In this document: in pieces, positions 55,177 through 63,855 of the stretch
Layout of the letters: each line of letters begins with the position of its first letter
Position numbering within the stretch: position 1 is the first letter of the stretch
Source of the DNA: Paraburkholderia largidicola
GTDB lineage: Bacteria > Pseudomonadota > Gammaproteobacteria > Burkholderiales > Burkholderiaceae
NCBI RefSeq assembly: GCF_013426895.1
Contig: NZ_AP023175.1
Coordinates: forward strand, 1,550,001-1,614,000
Length of the DNA stretch: 64,000 nucleotides
Direction: 5' to 3'
The notes under the pieces: model-generated
What the model saw: the letters and a program-made list of their open reading frames with translations, nothing else
What the model was told of the DNA's origin: nothing
The model's database searches: none
Translations under genes and position numbers: made by a program

Positions 55177-56736
55177 TCAGTGCGCGCCCGCTGCCGCTGC
55201 GCCACCGCCGCCGCCCTTGCGCGGCTTCGTCAGCCAGATCAGCGGAATGATCACGATGAAGATCATCGCCGACAGCCAGAAGATGTCGTTCAAGCCGAGC
55301 ATCGCGGCCTGCGCGTTCAGCGAGCGCTCGAAGAACGCCATTGCCTGATCCGTGCTGCCGCCGAGCGTCGCGTGAATGGTGCCGAGCGCGTTGGTGTAGT
55401 CGGGGTTGTTCACGCTCGACTGTTCAGCAAGCTGCGCGTGATGCAGGATCGTCCGGTTGTTCCAGCCCGTCGAGATCAGCGACGTGCCCACGCCGCCCGC
55501 AAAGATCCGCACGAAGTTCGACAGGCCGGCCGCCGCGGGAATCTTCTCGGCGGGCAGCCCCGACAGGATGATCGCGGTGAGCGGCGTAAAGAAGAGCGCC
55601 ATGGGAATGCCTTGCAGCAGCGTCGGTACGATCAACGTATAAGGATCGACGCCCGTCGTGTAATGCGAGCGCATGATGAACACACCTGCAAAGCCGAGGA
55701 AAGCGAGCGTCGCGAGCACCCGTGCATCGGTCTTCGGCATGATCTTCGCCATGACGGGCGCGAGCAGCACGGCGAAGATGCCGAGCGGCGCGGTCACGAG
55801 ACCCGCATCCACCGAACGATAGCCGAGATAGCCCTGAATCCACTGCGGCAAAATCACGAGGTTCGCGAAGAACACGCCATACGCCACCGAAATCGCAATC
55901 GTCCCGCCGCGGAAATTCTTCACCGCAAAGAGCCGCAGATCGACGATCGGATTCTTTTCAGTGAACTCCCAGATCAGGAAAAAGATAAAGCTGACGGCCG
56001 CGACAGCCGTGAGCGTGCAGATCACGGGCGAGCTGAACCAGTCGAGATCCTTGCCCTTGTCGAGCATGATCTGCAGCGATGCCACCCAGACGATCAGCGA
56101 GAACAGACCGACCTTGTCGATAGGCAGCTTGCGCGTCAGCGATTCGCGGTCGCGATAGAGCATCCACGTCACGCCCGCAGCGAACAGACCGACGGGAATG
56201 TTGATATAGAAGATCCATGACCAGCTGTAGCTGTCGGTGATCCAGCCGCCGAGCGCGGGACCCGCAATCGGGCCGACCGTCGCCGTCATCGCCCACAGCG
56301 ACAACGCCGTCGAGCTTTTTTCCTTCGGATACGACGCGAGCAGAATGGCTTGCGAAAGCGGCGTCAACGGTCCTGCGACGAGACCCTGCAAGATACGCGC
56401 GGCGAGCAGCACGACCAGGTTCGGCGCGATGCCGCACAGCCACGACGAGAACACGAACAGCAGGATCGAGATCACGAACAGCTTGATCTGGCCGACGCGC
56501 TGCGTGAGCCAGCCCGTCAGCGGAATGGCAATCGCATTGGCCGCCGAGAACAACGTGATCACCCACGTGCCTTCATCGACGGAGACGCCGAGATTGCCGG
56601 AGATGGTGGGAATCGCAACGTTCGCGATGGACGAATCCAGCACGTTCATGAACGTCGCGAGCGCGACGGCGAGTGTCGCGAGGACCAGCTTGCCGCCTGT
56701 GAACGGGGCCGGTGCGGTTTGCGTCGAGGGATTCAT
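55177..56736 (-). CDS. emrB: DHA2-family drug efflux permease
   Basis: 519 residues with 14 membrane segments. EmrB motifs are FMNVLDSSIANVAIPTISGN in segment 1, WLTQRVGQIKLFVISILLF in loop 2-3, and RILQGLVAGPLTPLSQAILL. It ends in a Gly/Ala-rich tail. Works with the adjacent membrane-fusion protein and outer-membrane factor to expel toxic compounds (proton antiport). An operator-like motif lies 12 bp upstream of its ATG, so it may also have a separately controlled promoter. Confidence 0.95.
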   Translation of the reverse strand: MNPSTQTAPAPFTGGKLVLATLAVALATFMNVLDSSIANVAIPTISGNLGVSVDEGTWVITLFSAANAIAIPLTGWLTQRVGQIKLFVISILLFVFSSWLCGIAPNLVVLLAARILQGLVAGPLTPLSQAILLASYPKEKSSTALSLWAMTATVGPIAGPALGGWITDSYSWSWIFYINIPVGLFAAGVTWMLYRDRESLTRKLPIDKVGLFSLIVWVASLQIMLDKGKDLDWFSSPVICTLTAVAAVSFIFFLIWEFTEKNPIVDLRLFAVKNFRGGTIAISVAYGVFFANLVILPQWIQGYLGYRSVDAGLVTAPLGIFAVLLAPVMAKIMPKTDARVLATLAFLGFAGVFIMRSHYTTGVDPYTLIVPTLLQGIPMALFFTPLTAIILSGLPAEKIPAAAGLSNFVRIFAGGVGTSLISTGWNNRTILHHAQLAEQSSVNNPDYTNALGTIHATLGGSTDQAMAFFERSLNAQAAMLGLNDIFWLSAMIFIVIIPLIWLTKPRKGGGGGAAAAGAH

Positions 56737-56747
56737 GGCGCTTTCTT

Positions 56748-56763
56748 TATCTGACCTGTCAAT
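56748..56763. promoter_or_regulatory. MarR-operator-like site upstream of emrB
   Basis: TATCTGACCTGTCAAT, identical over 16 nt to the site upstream of the first marR-type gene (60163-60178, reverse complement). The half-sites TGAC/GTCA form the palindromic core at 56752-56761. See the related sites at 59661-59674 and 60777-60796. Confidence 0.65.
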
Positions 56764-56811
56764 GACTTGAACGAACGAGGACGCACTTGCCGCTGCGTCC
56801 TCCGGTGCGCC

Positions 56812-58116
56812 TTAGCCCGCGCGCTGCGGCCTGGCGCTCTTGTCGCCTGCTTCGCGCTTCGCGAGGGGCCGCGACGCGTCACGCGTCGACACCATGTTCT
56901 GCGAGATGATCCGGTCGATCTCGGCATCGGCCTGCGCGCCGTACTGCGCGAACACATCCGTGCGATACGTCGTGTTCGTCGCAGCGCCGAGTTGCGGGCC
57001 CGCGTTGTCGCGCGTGTCGACATCGACGTCCATCGACAGGCCGATCCGCAGCGGATGCGCCTCCAGCTCCTTCTGATCGAGCTGAATGCGCGCGGGCAGG
57101 CGCTGCACGACCTTGATCCAGTTGCCCGTTGCGTTTTGCGCCGGCAGCGTCGCGAACGCGCTGCCCGTGCCCGCCGAAAATCCGACCACGCGGCCGTGAT
57201 ACTCGACCTTGCCGCCGTACACGTCGGCCGTCAGCGTGACGGGCTGGCCGATGCGCATGTTGCGCAACTGGCTTTCCTTGTAGTTCGCGTCGACCCACAC
57301 GCCGTCGAGTGGTACGACGGCCATCAACGGCGTACCCGGCGACACGCGCTGGCCGACCTGCACCGAACGCTTCGCGACATAGCCGGTAACGGGCGCGGGC
57401 AGCGTGTTGCGCGCGTACGAGAGGTACGCGTCGCGTACCTTCGATGCCGCGGCCTGCACGTTCGGGTGGTCGGCGATCGTCGTGTGGTCGGTCAACGCGC
57501 GGTTCGCTTCCGCCTGCTGACGCGCGGCGTCGAGCGCGGCTTGCGCGGCGTTCACGGCGTCGCGTGCATGCGCGATGTCTTCGGCGGAGACCGCGCCTGT
57601 GCCCGCGACCGCCTGGCGGCGGCGCAGATCGTCCTGCGCGCGTGCCAGGTCCGATTGCTTCTGCGCGACGTTCGCCGCGTAGAAGTCGTTGTTCACGTAC
57701 AGGCTGCTCACCTGGCGCACGGTCTGTCCGAGCGCCGCTTCCGCGTTGCCGAGCGCGATTTTCGCGTCGGCGTTGTCGAGCGTCACGACGGGGTCGCCTG
57801 CCTTCACGATCTGCGTGTCGTCGGCGTTCACGGCAATCACGGTGCCCGTCACCTGCGGCGTCAGTTGCACGAGGTTGCCGCTGACATAGGCGTCGTCGGT
57901 GGTCTCGTGATAGCGCGCATAAGTCATGTAGTACGCGCCGTAAGCGGCAGCCGACACGACGACGGCCGCGCCCAGCAGCGACAGCAGCAACTTGCGCTTG
58001 CGCGTGTTGGGCTCGTTCGCTTCGACAGCTTTCGCCGATGCTGCAGCGGGCTTTGCATCGGGCTTCGAATCCGGCGCTTGCTTCGGCTCGCGTTCCGGGG
58101 TGTTTATTTCGCTCAT
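56812..58116 (-). CDS. emrA: membrane-fusion protein of the efflux system (HlyD/EmrA family)
   Basis: 434 residues. An N-terminal Lys/Pro/Ala-rich cytoplasmic stretch precedes one membrane anchor (LLLSLLGAAVVVSAAAYGAY, about 44-63). Lipoyl/barrel-sandwich halves follow (TDDAYVSGNLVQLTPQVTGT; later APVTGYVAKRSVQVGQRVSP) flanking an alpha-helical hairpin about 130-215, then beta-barrel. Length is a little above E. coli EmrA because of a charged C-terminal tail. It links EmrB to the NodT-like channel. Confidence 0.94.
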   Translation of the reverse strand: MSEINTPEREPKQAPDSKPDAKPAAASAKAVEANEPNTRKRKLLLSLLGAAVVVSAAAYGAYYMTYARYHETTDDAYVSGNLVQLTPQVTGTVIAVNADDTQIVKAGDPVVTLDNADAKIALGNAEAALGQTVRQVSSLYVNNDFYAANVAQKQSDLARAQDDLRRRQAVAGTGAVSAEDIAHARDAVNAAQAALDAARQQAEANRALTDHTTIADHPNVQAAASKVRDAYLSYARNTLPAPVTGYVAKRSVQVGQRVSPGTPLMAVVPLDGVWVDANYKESQLRNMRIGQPVTLTADVYGGKVEYHGRVVGFSAGTGSAFATLPAQNATGNWIKVVQRLPARIQLDQKELEAHPLRIGLSMDVDVDTRDNAGPQLGAATNTTYRTDVFAQYGAQADAEIDRIISQNMVSTRDASRPLAKREAGDKSARPQRAG

Positions 58117-58149
58117 TTCAGTTCTCCAGGCAATGCGATGAGGGGCCGC

Positions 58150-59658
58150 TCAATGTGCTGCGGCAGCAGGCGTTTCGGTGGTCGAGGCAACACTTGCGTT
58201 CTGATCGGCGTTCGACGTGTCGACGAATCCGCCGCCGAGCGCCGATGCGAGCACGATCTGCTGGTCGCGGCGATCCATGCGCAGGTTCGCGACGGATTGA
58301 TCGGCGGCGAGCGCGTTGACGTCGGCATTCAGTACGGTCAGCTGGTTCGTGAGTCCCGCCTTGTATTGCACGAGCGCAAGCTGGTCGGCCTGGCGCGCGG
58401 CCGTCTGCGCGGCTTGCGCGTCGACGAGTTGGCCGTCCGTCGAGCGCACGCCGGCCAGTTGCGTGGCGACTTCGCTCAATGCGGTCACGAGCGTCTGGTT
58501 GTAGGTCGCGACGGCGTAGTCGAAGTCCGCGTAACGGCCCTTCAGTTGCGCGCGCAGTTCGCCCGCGTCGAAGATGGGCAGATGGATCGCGGGACCCACC
58601 GACGCCGTACGGCTCGCCGCCGTCAGAAAGCGTCCGAAGCCGAACGCGTCGAGCCCGATTGCGGCGCTCAGATTGATGTCGGGATAGAACTCGGCCTTCG
58701 CTTCCTTCACGTCATGCGTCATCGCATCGACGCGCCAGCGCGCAGCGACGATGTCCGGGCGGCGGCTCACGAGATCGGCGGGCAGGTTGTCGGGCAGATC
58801 GACGGCGTCGCCGATACCCAGCGTCGGACGCGCGATTTGCAGGCCACGGTCCGGACCCGCGCCGAGCAGCGCGGCAATCTGATAGCGCGTGGCGAGAATC
58901 TGTCCGTCGAGCGCCTTCAGCGCGGCGCGGCTCGTCGCGAGATTCGCCTGTGCGGTCTTGCGTTCGACTTCCGTGTCGAGCCCCGTCGCAATACGCCCCG
59001 CCGTGATACGGTCGATCTGTTCGCGCTGCGTGATTTCCTGTTGTGCGATATCGCGCAACACGTAAAGACGCGCAAGCTGGTTATAGGTGCGCGCAATCGA
59101 CGTGGTGAGTGTCAGCTTGACGACTTCCGCATCGGCCTGGCTCGCCTGCAACTGCGAAATCGCCGCCTTCAGCGCTTCGCGGTTCTTGCCCCACAGGTCG
59201 AGATCGTACGAAGCGCTCAACAGGCCCTTGTTCTCCGTCTGCCACGAACCCCCTGCAGGCGGCGGCACCAGTGCCGTGCCCGAATACTGCTGGCGCGTGA
59301 GCGAGTAGCTGGCATCGACGCGCGGCATGGTGCTCGCCTTCGCCGTTTCGCTGTACGCCGAGGCGGCTGCCACGCGGGAACGCGCCTGGTCGAGCGTCGG
59401 GCTGCTCTTCAGCGCTTCGTCGATCAGCGCCTTCAGTTGCGCGTCGCCAAACTGGTCGGCCCAATCGGCGGCAGGCCAATGGCCCTGCCCGGCGGGAATG
59501 CTCTGCTGCGTCGCGTACTGCTGCGGCTCGGCCGTTTTCGCGTCGCTGTGGATGCCCGCGTAGTTCACACATGCCGACAGCACCGCCGCGAACATCACCG
59601 ACACACCGATTTTCAGTGCCCGTGAAGCGCCCCGCCTGGCGTTTAGTTGATTGCTCAT
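58150..59658 (-). CDS. outer-membrane efflux lipoprotein, NodT/OprM family
   Basis: 502 residues. Lipoprotein signal with lipobox LSAC (about residue 30). Two outer-membrane-efflux repeats begin near WWADQFGD-type WADQFGDAQLKALIDEALKS and RRPDIVAARWRVDAMTHDVK (about 310), with long coiled-coil helices between. Forms the trimeric exit duct for EmrAB. An operator-like palindrome lies directly upstream of the ATG. The gene follows the two marR genes in the same direction. Confidence 0.94.
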   Translation of the reverse strand: MSNQLNARRGASRALKIGVSVMFAAVLSACVNYAGIHSDAKTAEPQQYATQQSIPAGQGHWPAADWADQFGDAQLKALIDEALKSSPTLDQARSRVAAASAYSETAKASTMPRVDASYSLTRQQYSGTALVPPPAGGSWQTENKGLLSASYDLDLWGKNREALKAAISQLQASQADAEVVKLTLTTSIARTYNQLARLYVLRDIAQQEITQREQIDRITAGRIATGLDTEVERKTAQANLATSRAALKALDGQILATRYQIAALLGAGPDRGLQIARPTLGIGDAVDLPDNLPADLVSRRPDIVAARWRVDAMTHDVKEAKAEFYPDINLSAAIGLDAFGFGRFLTAASRTASVGPAIHLPIFDAGELRAQLKGRYADFDYAVATYNQTLVTALSEVATQLAGVRSTDGQLVDAQAAQTAARQADQLALVQYKAGLTNQLTVLNADVNALAADQSVANLRMDRRDQQIVLASALGGGFVDTSNADQNASVASTTETPAAAAH

Positions 59659-59660
59659 TG

Positions 59661-59674
59661 TCTGACCTATCAGA
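59661..59674. promoter_or_regulatory. MarR-operator-like palindrome at the nodT-type gene start
   Basis: TCTGA-CCTA-TCAGA, a perfect 5+5 palindrome, 3 bp upstream of the ATG in the 35-bp gap between the first marR-type gene and the efflux lipoprotein gene. It shares the TCTGACCT core with the emrB and marR sites. Confidence 0.65.
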
Positions 59675-59693
59675 TAATTGGGTAAAAAAATGT

Positions 59694-60131
59694 TCAATCG
59701 TTGAGAAACTTGAGAAGCAGACGGCGCAGTTCGTCGAACTCGTCTTTGGTGAAGCACTGAAGCCGCTCGTTCAGCACGTCGGGGGCGATCTCCGCAATGC
59801 GCAGCGCGACTTCGCGGCCCGCCTCCGTGAGTTCGAGATTCACGACGCGGCGGTCGTCCGCGCTGCGGGTGCGCGTCAGCATGCCGAGCGTTTCGAGCTT
59901 GTCGAGCGTGCGCGTCATCAGGCCCGTGTCGACACCGAGATGGCGCGACAGCGTCGCCGGTGTCGTGTCGGTGCCGCGCAACAGCGACATGAAAATCCCA
60001 ATGTGGTGCGCCCGCACGTTCAGGCCCTTCACCGCTGCATCCATCCGCCCCGTCAAGAGGTTGCGCGCCTTGGTGATCGCGAAACCGACGTTGTCGGTCA
60101 AATGAAAATCTTCCTTCGAATAGTGCGACAT
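59694..60131 (-). CDS. MarR family transcriptional regulator 1
   Basis: 145 residues with a winged HTH: AHHIGIFMSLLRGTDTTPAT, LGVDTGLMTRTLDKLETLGM, RTRSADDRRVVNLELTEAGR. It is the immediate upstream neighbour of the efflux genes (35 bp), so probably a ligand-relieved repressor of them. AGGAG before ATG 60131. It is a same-length paralogue of the next gene; both share GVDTGLMTR-like and DRRVVNL blocks. Confidence 0.92.
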   Translation of the reverse strand: MSHYSKEDFHLTDNVGFAITKARNLLTGRMDAAVKGLNVRAHHIGIFMSLLRGTDTTPATLSRHLGVDTGLMTRTLDKLETLGMLTRTRSADDRRVVNLELTEAGREVALRIAEIAPDVLNERLQCFTKDEFDELRRLLLKFLND

Positions 60132-60162
60132 CTCTGACTCCTCGCTATTTGCAAGAACAATA

Positions 60163-60178
60163 ATTGACAGGTCAGATA
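60163..60178. promoter_or_regulatory. MarR-operator-like site upstream of marR-type gene 1
   Basis: ATTGACAGGTCAGATA, the exact reverse complement of the emrB site. The core TGAC-AG-GTCA (60165-60174) is palindromic. It lies 32 bp upstream of the regulator's ATG, the place for autoregulation. Confidence 0.65.
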
Positions 60179-60313
60179 CAGTCAACAGCATTACGACGAA
60201 ACTCATTGTTTCATCAGATGCAGCAGTTCTTATCTTTCAGACGGATAATCGGCGGACACGCGCCGCCCGAAGGCGGCGGGAAGGAGGCTGAAGTGCTAGC
60301 GGTACCCGGTCGT

Positions 60314-60751
60314 TCAGTCGCTCAGAAACTTGCGCAGCAGGCGGCGCAGTTCGTTCAGTTCGGTTTTGGTGAAGTCTTTCAGGCGCGCATTGAGGACGTC
60401 GGGCGCGATCTCGGGAATCTGGTCGGCCACTGCGATGCCGGGTTTGGTCAGCGTCAGATTGACGACGCGGCGGTCCTCGTCGTCGCGCGAGCGCACTACC
60501 AGCCCTTTCGCTTCGAGCTTGTCGAGCATGCGCGTCATCAGCCCGGTGTCGATGCCGAGCATTTTCGACAGTTCGAACGGCGTCGACGCGAGTTTCTGCC
60601 GGAGCATCAGCATGATGCCCATTTGCTGGCTGGAGATGTCGAGATCCTTCAGCGCGGCGTCCATCTCCGTCGTGATCAGGTTGCGCGCCTTCACGAGCTG
60701 GTAGCCGACGCTCTCCGTGAGCCTGAAATTGTCTTTGGTGTAGTGACGCAC
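60314..60751 (-). CDS. MarR family transcriptional regulator 2
   Basis: 145 residues, winged HTH: SSQQMGIMLMLRQKLASTPF, LGIDTGLMTRMLDKLEAKGL, RSRDDEDRRVVNLTLTKPGI. Paralogue of regulator 1, with the same length and closely matching C-termini (DELRRLLLKFLND against NELRRLLRKFLSD), pointing to tandem duplication. It is separated from regulator 1 by 182 bp containing a further operator-like site. Confidence 0.92.
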   Translation of the reverse strand: MRHYTKDNFRLTESVGYQLVKARNLITTEMDAALKDLDISSQQMGIMLMLRQKLASTPFELSKMLGIDTGLMTRMLDKLEAKGLVVRSRDDEDRRVVNLTLTKPGIAVADQIPEIAPDVLNARLKDFTKTELNELRRLLRKFLSD

Positions 60752-60776
60752 GCGAAGCCTCCTGAACGAACGGCAA

Positions 60777-60796
60777 TCTGACTGACAAATCAGATA
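60777..60796. promoter_or_regulatory. MarR-operator-like site upstream of marR-type gene 2
   Basis: TCTGACTGACAAATCAGATA contains the palindrome CTGA-CAAA-TCAG (60782-60793) and the same TCTGA/TCAGATA ends as the other three sites. A further half-site, AAATCAG, follows at about 60802. It lies 26 bp upstream of ATG 60751. Confidence 0.6.
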
Positions 60797-60834
60797 CTAC
60801 CAAATCAGTTCTCGGCGGCCCGGCAAATTGTGGG

Positions 60835-62433
60835 TTATTTCAGGCCAAGACGCCTCGCGAGCCGGTTGAGGTTCGCGCGGTCCATGCCGAGCGAGCGCGC
60901 GACGGCCGCCCAGTTGTGGTTGTTGCGTTCCAGCGCATCGCTGACGAGCGTGCGCTCGTAGGCGGTGACGGCGCTGCGGAAGTCGGTCGCGCCTGCTTCG
61001 TCGGCGCCCGTCGACGCCGAAAGGGACGCAGCCGCTGACACTTCGCCGCCATTGTTCGCCGACATGCCCAGATCCGCCGCCGTCAGCGTGAGAATGCGCG
61101 GCCGCTCGCGATGACGCGACAGCGCCTTGAACGCGCTGCGGCCGATCATATGCTCGAGCTCGCGCACGTTGCCCGGCCAGTTGTACGCCAGCAGCGCGGT
61201 TTGCGCGTCGTGGCCGAGCCGGATGCTGAGCAGCCCGAGCCGCGCCCGGTTCTCTTCCAGGAAATAGCCCGCGAGCAGCAACACATCGCGCCCGCGCTCG
61301 CGCAGCGGCGGCACGCGCAAGGGGTACACGCTCAGCCGGTGATACAGGTCCGCGCGAAAACGCCCTGCGCGCACCTCTTCGGCGAGATCGCGATTGGTCG
61401 CGGCAATGAGCCGCACGTCCACCTTGTGCTCGCTATCCGAGCCGATCCGCTGCAACTGCCCGTTCTGCAACACGCGCAGCAGCTTGGCCTGCACGCCGAC
61501 CGGCAACTCGCCGACCTCATCCAGGAACAGCGTGCCGCCGTCGGCAAGCTCGAACTTGCCGCGCCGGTCCGACGACGCGCCCGAGAACGCGCCGCGCACG
61601 TGCCCGAACAGTTCGCTTTCCACCAGCGTGTCCGGCAGCGCAGCGCAGTTCAGGCTGATCATCGGCTTGTTCGCGCGCGGCGAGCCGGTGTGAATCGCGT
61701 TCGCGACCAGCTCCTTGCCGACGCCCGTTTCGCCCGTCACGAGCACGGTCAGCTCGCTGTTCGCGACCACGCGGATTTCGTTGACCAGCTGCTGATGCGC
61801 CGCGCTGCTGCCGATCAGCTCGCGGCTGCTCTGTCCGCTTGCCTGGCGGTACGCCTCGGCGCGCTGACGTTCTTCTTCGGTGTTGCGTTCGAGCGTATCG
61901 ATGCGCTCCGCGACGCTCACCGTCGCCGCCGCGAGGCTCAAGAACGCCTGCAGCGTGTTCATATCGATGCTGTCGAAACGCTCGGGGTCGAGCGAGTCCA
62001 GCGTCAGCAGACCCCACGGCCTGCCGCCGATCAGCAGCGGACAGCCGAGACAGTCGTGCACTTCCAGATGGCCGCTCACGCCCTGCACGAGGCCGTCGTA
62101 GGGGTCGGGCAAATCGGAGGCGGCGGGAAAGCGCGTGGGCTCTTCACTCGACAGCAGCGCTTCGAATCGCGGATGGTCGCTCACACGAAAGCGGCGGCCG
62201 AGCGTGTCGCTGGACAGGCCGTCGATGGCGAGCGGCACGAGGGTGTCTTCATCGAGACGCAACAGGGCCGCTGCATCGCCGGGGAAAAGCGTGCGCAGCG
62301 TCGTCAGAAGACGGCGATAGCGCTCGCGCTCCGGCAGGTCGCGCGACAGGTCTTCGACCAGCGGAATCAGCGCGTCGAGCACCTCGGATGCAGTCAGTTT
62401 AACCTCGGACGAGGTCGTTTTAACCCTTGTCAT
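60835..62433 (-). CDS. norR: nitric-oxide-responsive sigma-54 activator NorR
   Basis: 532 residues. N-terminal GAF domain (about 20-180) that in NorR carries the NO-sensing non-haem iron. Central AAA+ domain has Walker [15 protein letters not shown] in place of the usual GAFTGA, and Walker [13 protein letters not shown]-terminal Fis-type HTH ends [20 protein letters not shown]. It is divergent from the flavohaemoglobin gene, its expected target. The ATG at 62433 lacks a good Shine-Dalgarno and overlaps NorR-type boxes, so a start slightly downstream is possible. Confidence 0.94.
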   Translation of the reverse strand: MTRVKTTSSEVKLTASEVLDALIPLVEDLSRDLPERERYRRLLTTLRTLFPGDAAALLRLDEDTLVPLAIDGLSSDTLGRRFRVSDHPRFEALLSSEEPTRFPAASDLPDPYDGLVQGVSGHLEVHDCLGCPLLIGGRPWGLLTLDSLDPERFDSIDMNTLQAFLSLAAATVSVAERIDTLERNTEEERQRAEAYRQASGQSSRELIGSSAAHQQLVNEIRVVANSELTVLVTGETGVGKELVANAIHTGSPRANKPMISLNCAALPDTLVESELFGHVRGAFSGASSDRRGKFELADGGTLFLDEVGELPVGVQAKLLRVLQNGQLQRIGSDSEHKVDVRLIAATNRDLAEEVRAGRFRADLYHRLSVYPLRVPPLRERGRDVLLLAGYFLEENRARLGLLSIRLGHDAQTALLAYNWPGNVRELEHMIGRSAFKALSRHRERPRILTLTAADLGMSANNGGEVSAAASLSASTGADEAGATDFRSAVTAYERTLVSDALERNNHNWAAVARSLGMDRANLNRLARRLGLK

Positions 62434-62439
62434 ATTCAC
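62393..62439 (+). promoter_or_regulatory. three GT-N7-AC NorR-type binding boxes
   Basis: GTCAGTTTAAC (62393-62403), GGTCGTTTTAACC (62413-62425, the full GGT-N7-ACC form) and GTCATATTCAC (62429-62439). Known NorR enhancers consist of three such boxes upstream of a sigma-54 promoter. These lie 43-89 bp upstream of the -24 element of hmp, but extend into the first codons of norR as annotated. Confidence 0.7.
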
Positions 62440-62481
62440 GTCTGATGTTTCTAAGCTGCTGATTTTACGGTTGTTTGAAGC

Positions 62482-62497
62482 TGGCCCGATAGATGCA
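62482..62497 (+). promoter_or_regulatory. sigma-54 (-24/-12) promoter of hmp
   Basis: TGGCCCGATAGATGCA fits the consensus TGGCACG-N4-TTGCA at all but two positions, with invariant GG and GC at the right spacing. It is located 71 bp upstream of the hmp ATG and just downstream of the NorR-type boxes. Confidence 0.75.
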
Positions 62498-62567
62498 TAA
62501 GAGATTACCCGAAGCCCGCCGAATTCGCGCGGGACCCCCACTCACCCCAACTGCGAGGAATCAACTC

Positions 62568-63749
62568 ATGCTGTCAGCCGAACATCGCGCAATCGTCAAG
62601 GCAACTGTTCCGCTGCTCGAAAGCGGCGGCGAAGCGCTCACGACGCACTTCTACCAGACCATGCTGGCGGAGTACCCGAGTGTGCGCCCGCTGTTCAACC
62701 AGGCGCACCAGCAATCGGGCGATCAGCCGCGCGCGCTCGCAAATGCCGTGCTGATGTACGCGCGTCATATCGATCAACTCGAACAACTCGGCGGACTGGT
62801 TTCGCAAATCGTCAACAAGCACGTCGCGCTCAACATCCTGCCCGAGCATTATCCGATCGTCGGCGCATGTCTGCTGCGCGCGATCCGCGAAGTGCTCGGA
62901 GCGGAAATCGCTACGGATGCCGTGATCGAAGCGTGGGGCGCCGCGTATCAGCAACTGGCCGATCTGCTGATCGGCCTCGAAGAAAAGGTGTATGTCGAGA
63001 AGGAAACCGCGACGGGCGGCTGGCGTGGCACGCGCCCGTTCGTCGTGGCGCGCAAGGTCAAGGAGAGCGACGAAATCACGTCGTTCTATCTGCGTCCCGC
63101 CGACGGCGGCGAGCTGCTCGAATTCCATCCGGGCCAGTACATTGGCCTGAAACTGATCGTCGATGGAGAAGAAATTCGCCGCAACTATTCACTGTCGGCT
63201 GCGGCAAACGGCCGCGAATATCGGATCAGCGTGAAGCGCGAGCCGAACGGCAAGGCGTCGAATTATCTGCACGACTCGGTGAATGAAGGCGCGACGCTGA
63301 ATCTGCTCACGCCGTCGGGCGATTTCACACTGGAGCACAACGACAAGCCGCTCGTGCTGATCAGCGGCGGGGTCGGCATTACGCCGACGCTCGCGATGCT
63401 CAATGCCGCACTGCAAACGTCGCGTCCCATTCACTTCATTCACGCCGCGCGAGACGGTGGCGTGCATGCGTTCCGCGACCACATCGACGAACTGGCGGCA
63501 CGTCATCCGCAACTGAAGCGCTTCTATGTATATGAGAAGCCGCGTCAGGACGACGACGCGCATCACGCGGAAGGTTATATCGACGAAGCGCGCCTGATCG
63601 AATGGCTGCCGGCCACCCGTGATGTCGATGTGTATTTCCTCGGACCGAAGCCGTTCATGAAGGCAGTGAAGCGCCATCTGAAGGCGATTGGCGTGCCGGA
63701 AAAGCAGAGCCGTTATGAGTTCTTCGGTCCCGCTTCCGCACTCGACTGA
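62568..63749 (+). CDS. hmp: flavohaemoglobin, nitric oxide dioxygenase
   Basis: 393 residues. Globin domain about 1-138 with Tyr B10 (HFYQTML), Gln E7 (AHQQSGD) and proximal His (VNKHVALNI). FAD domain about 150-260 (RNYSLSAAANGREYRISVKR). NAD domain has GGVGITPTLAML and a C-terminal YFLGPKPFMKAV. Oxidises NO to nitrate with NADPH/NADH and O2. GAGGAA before ATG 62568. NorR and sigma-54 control is indicated by the upstream elements. It is followed by a strong terminator. Confidence 0.97.
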   Translation: MLSAEHRAIVKATVPLLESGGEALTTHFYQTMLAEYPSVRPLFNQAHQQSGDQPRALANAVLMYARHIDQLEQLGGLVSQIVNKHVALNILPEHYPIVGACLLRAIREVLGAEIATDAVIEAWGAAYQQLADLLIGLEEKVYVEKETATGGWRGTRPFVVARKVKESDEITSFYLRPADGGELLEFHPGQYIGLKLIVDGEEIRRNYSLSAAANGREYRISVKREPNGKASNYLHDSVNEGATLNLLTPSGDFTLEHNDKPLVLISGGVGITPTLAMLNAALQTSRPIHFIHAARDGGVHAFRDHIDELAARHPQLKRFYVYEKPRQDDDAHHAEGYIDEARLIEWLPATRDVDVYFLGPKPFMKAVKRHLKAIGVPEKQSRYEFFGPASALD

Positions 63750-63806
63750 TATAGCGTTTTTTTGCTGTAGTTGTTGTTGTCTGTTGGGCTACCCTGGTAG
63801 TGTTTT

Positions 63807-63841
63807 GGAAGAGACGGTACTCCGCGTCTCTTCCTTTTTTT
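63807..63841 (+). terminator. Rho-independent terminator after hmp
   Basis: The stem GGAAGAGACG (63807-63816)/CGTCTCTTCC (63825-63834) with an 8-nt loop is followed by seven T (63835-63841). Confidence 0.92.
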
Positions 63842-63855
63842 ATTTGCGTGAGCGC

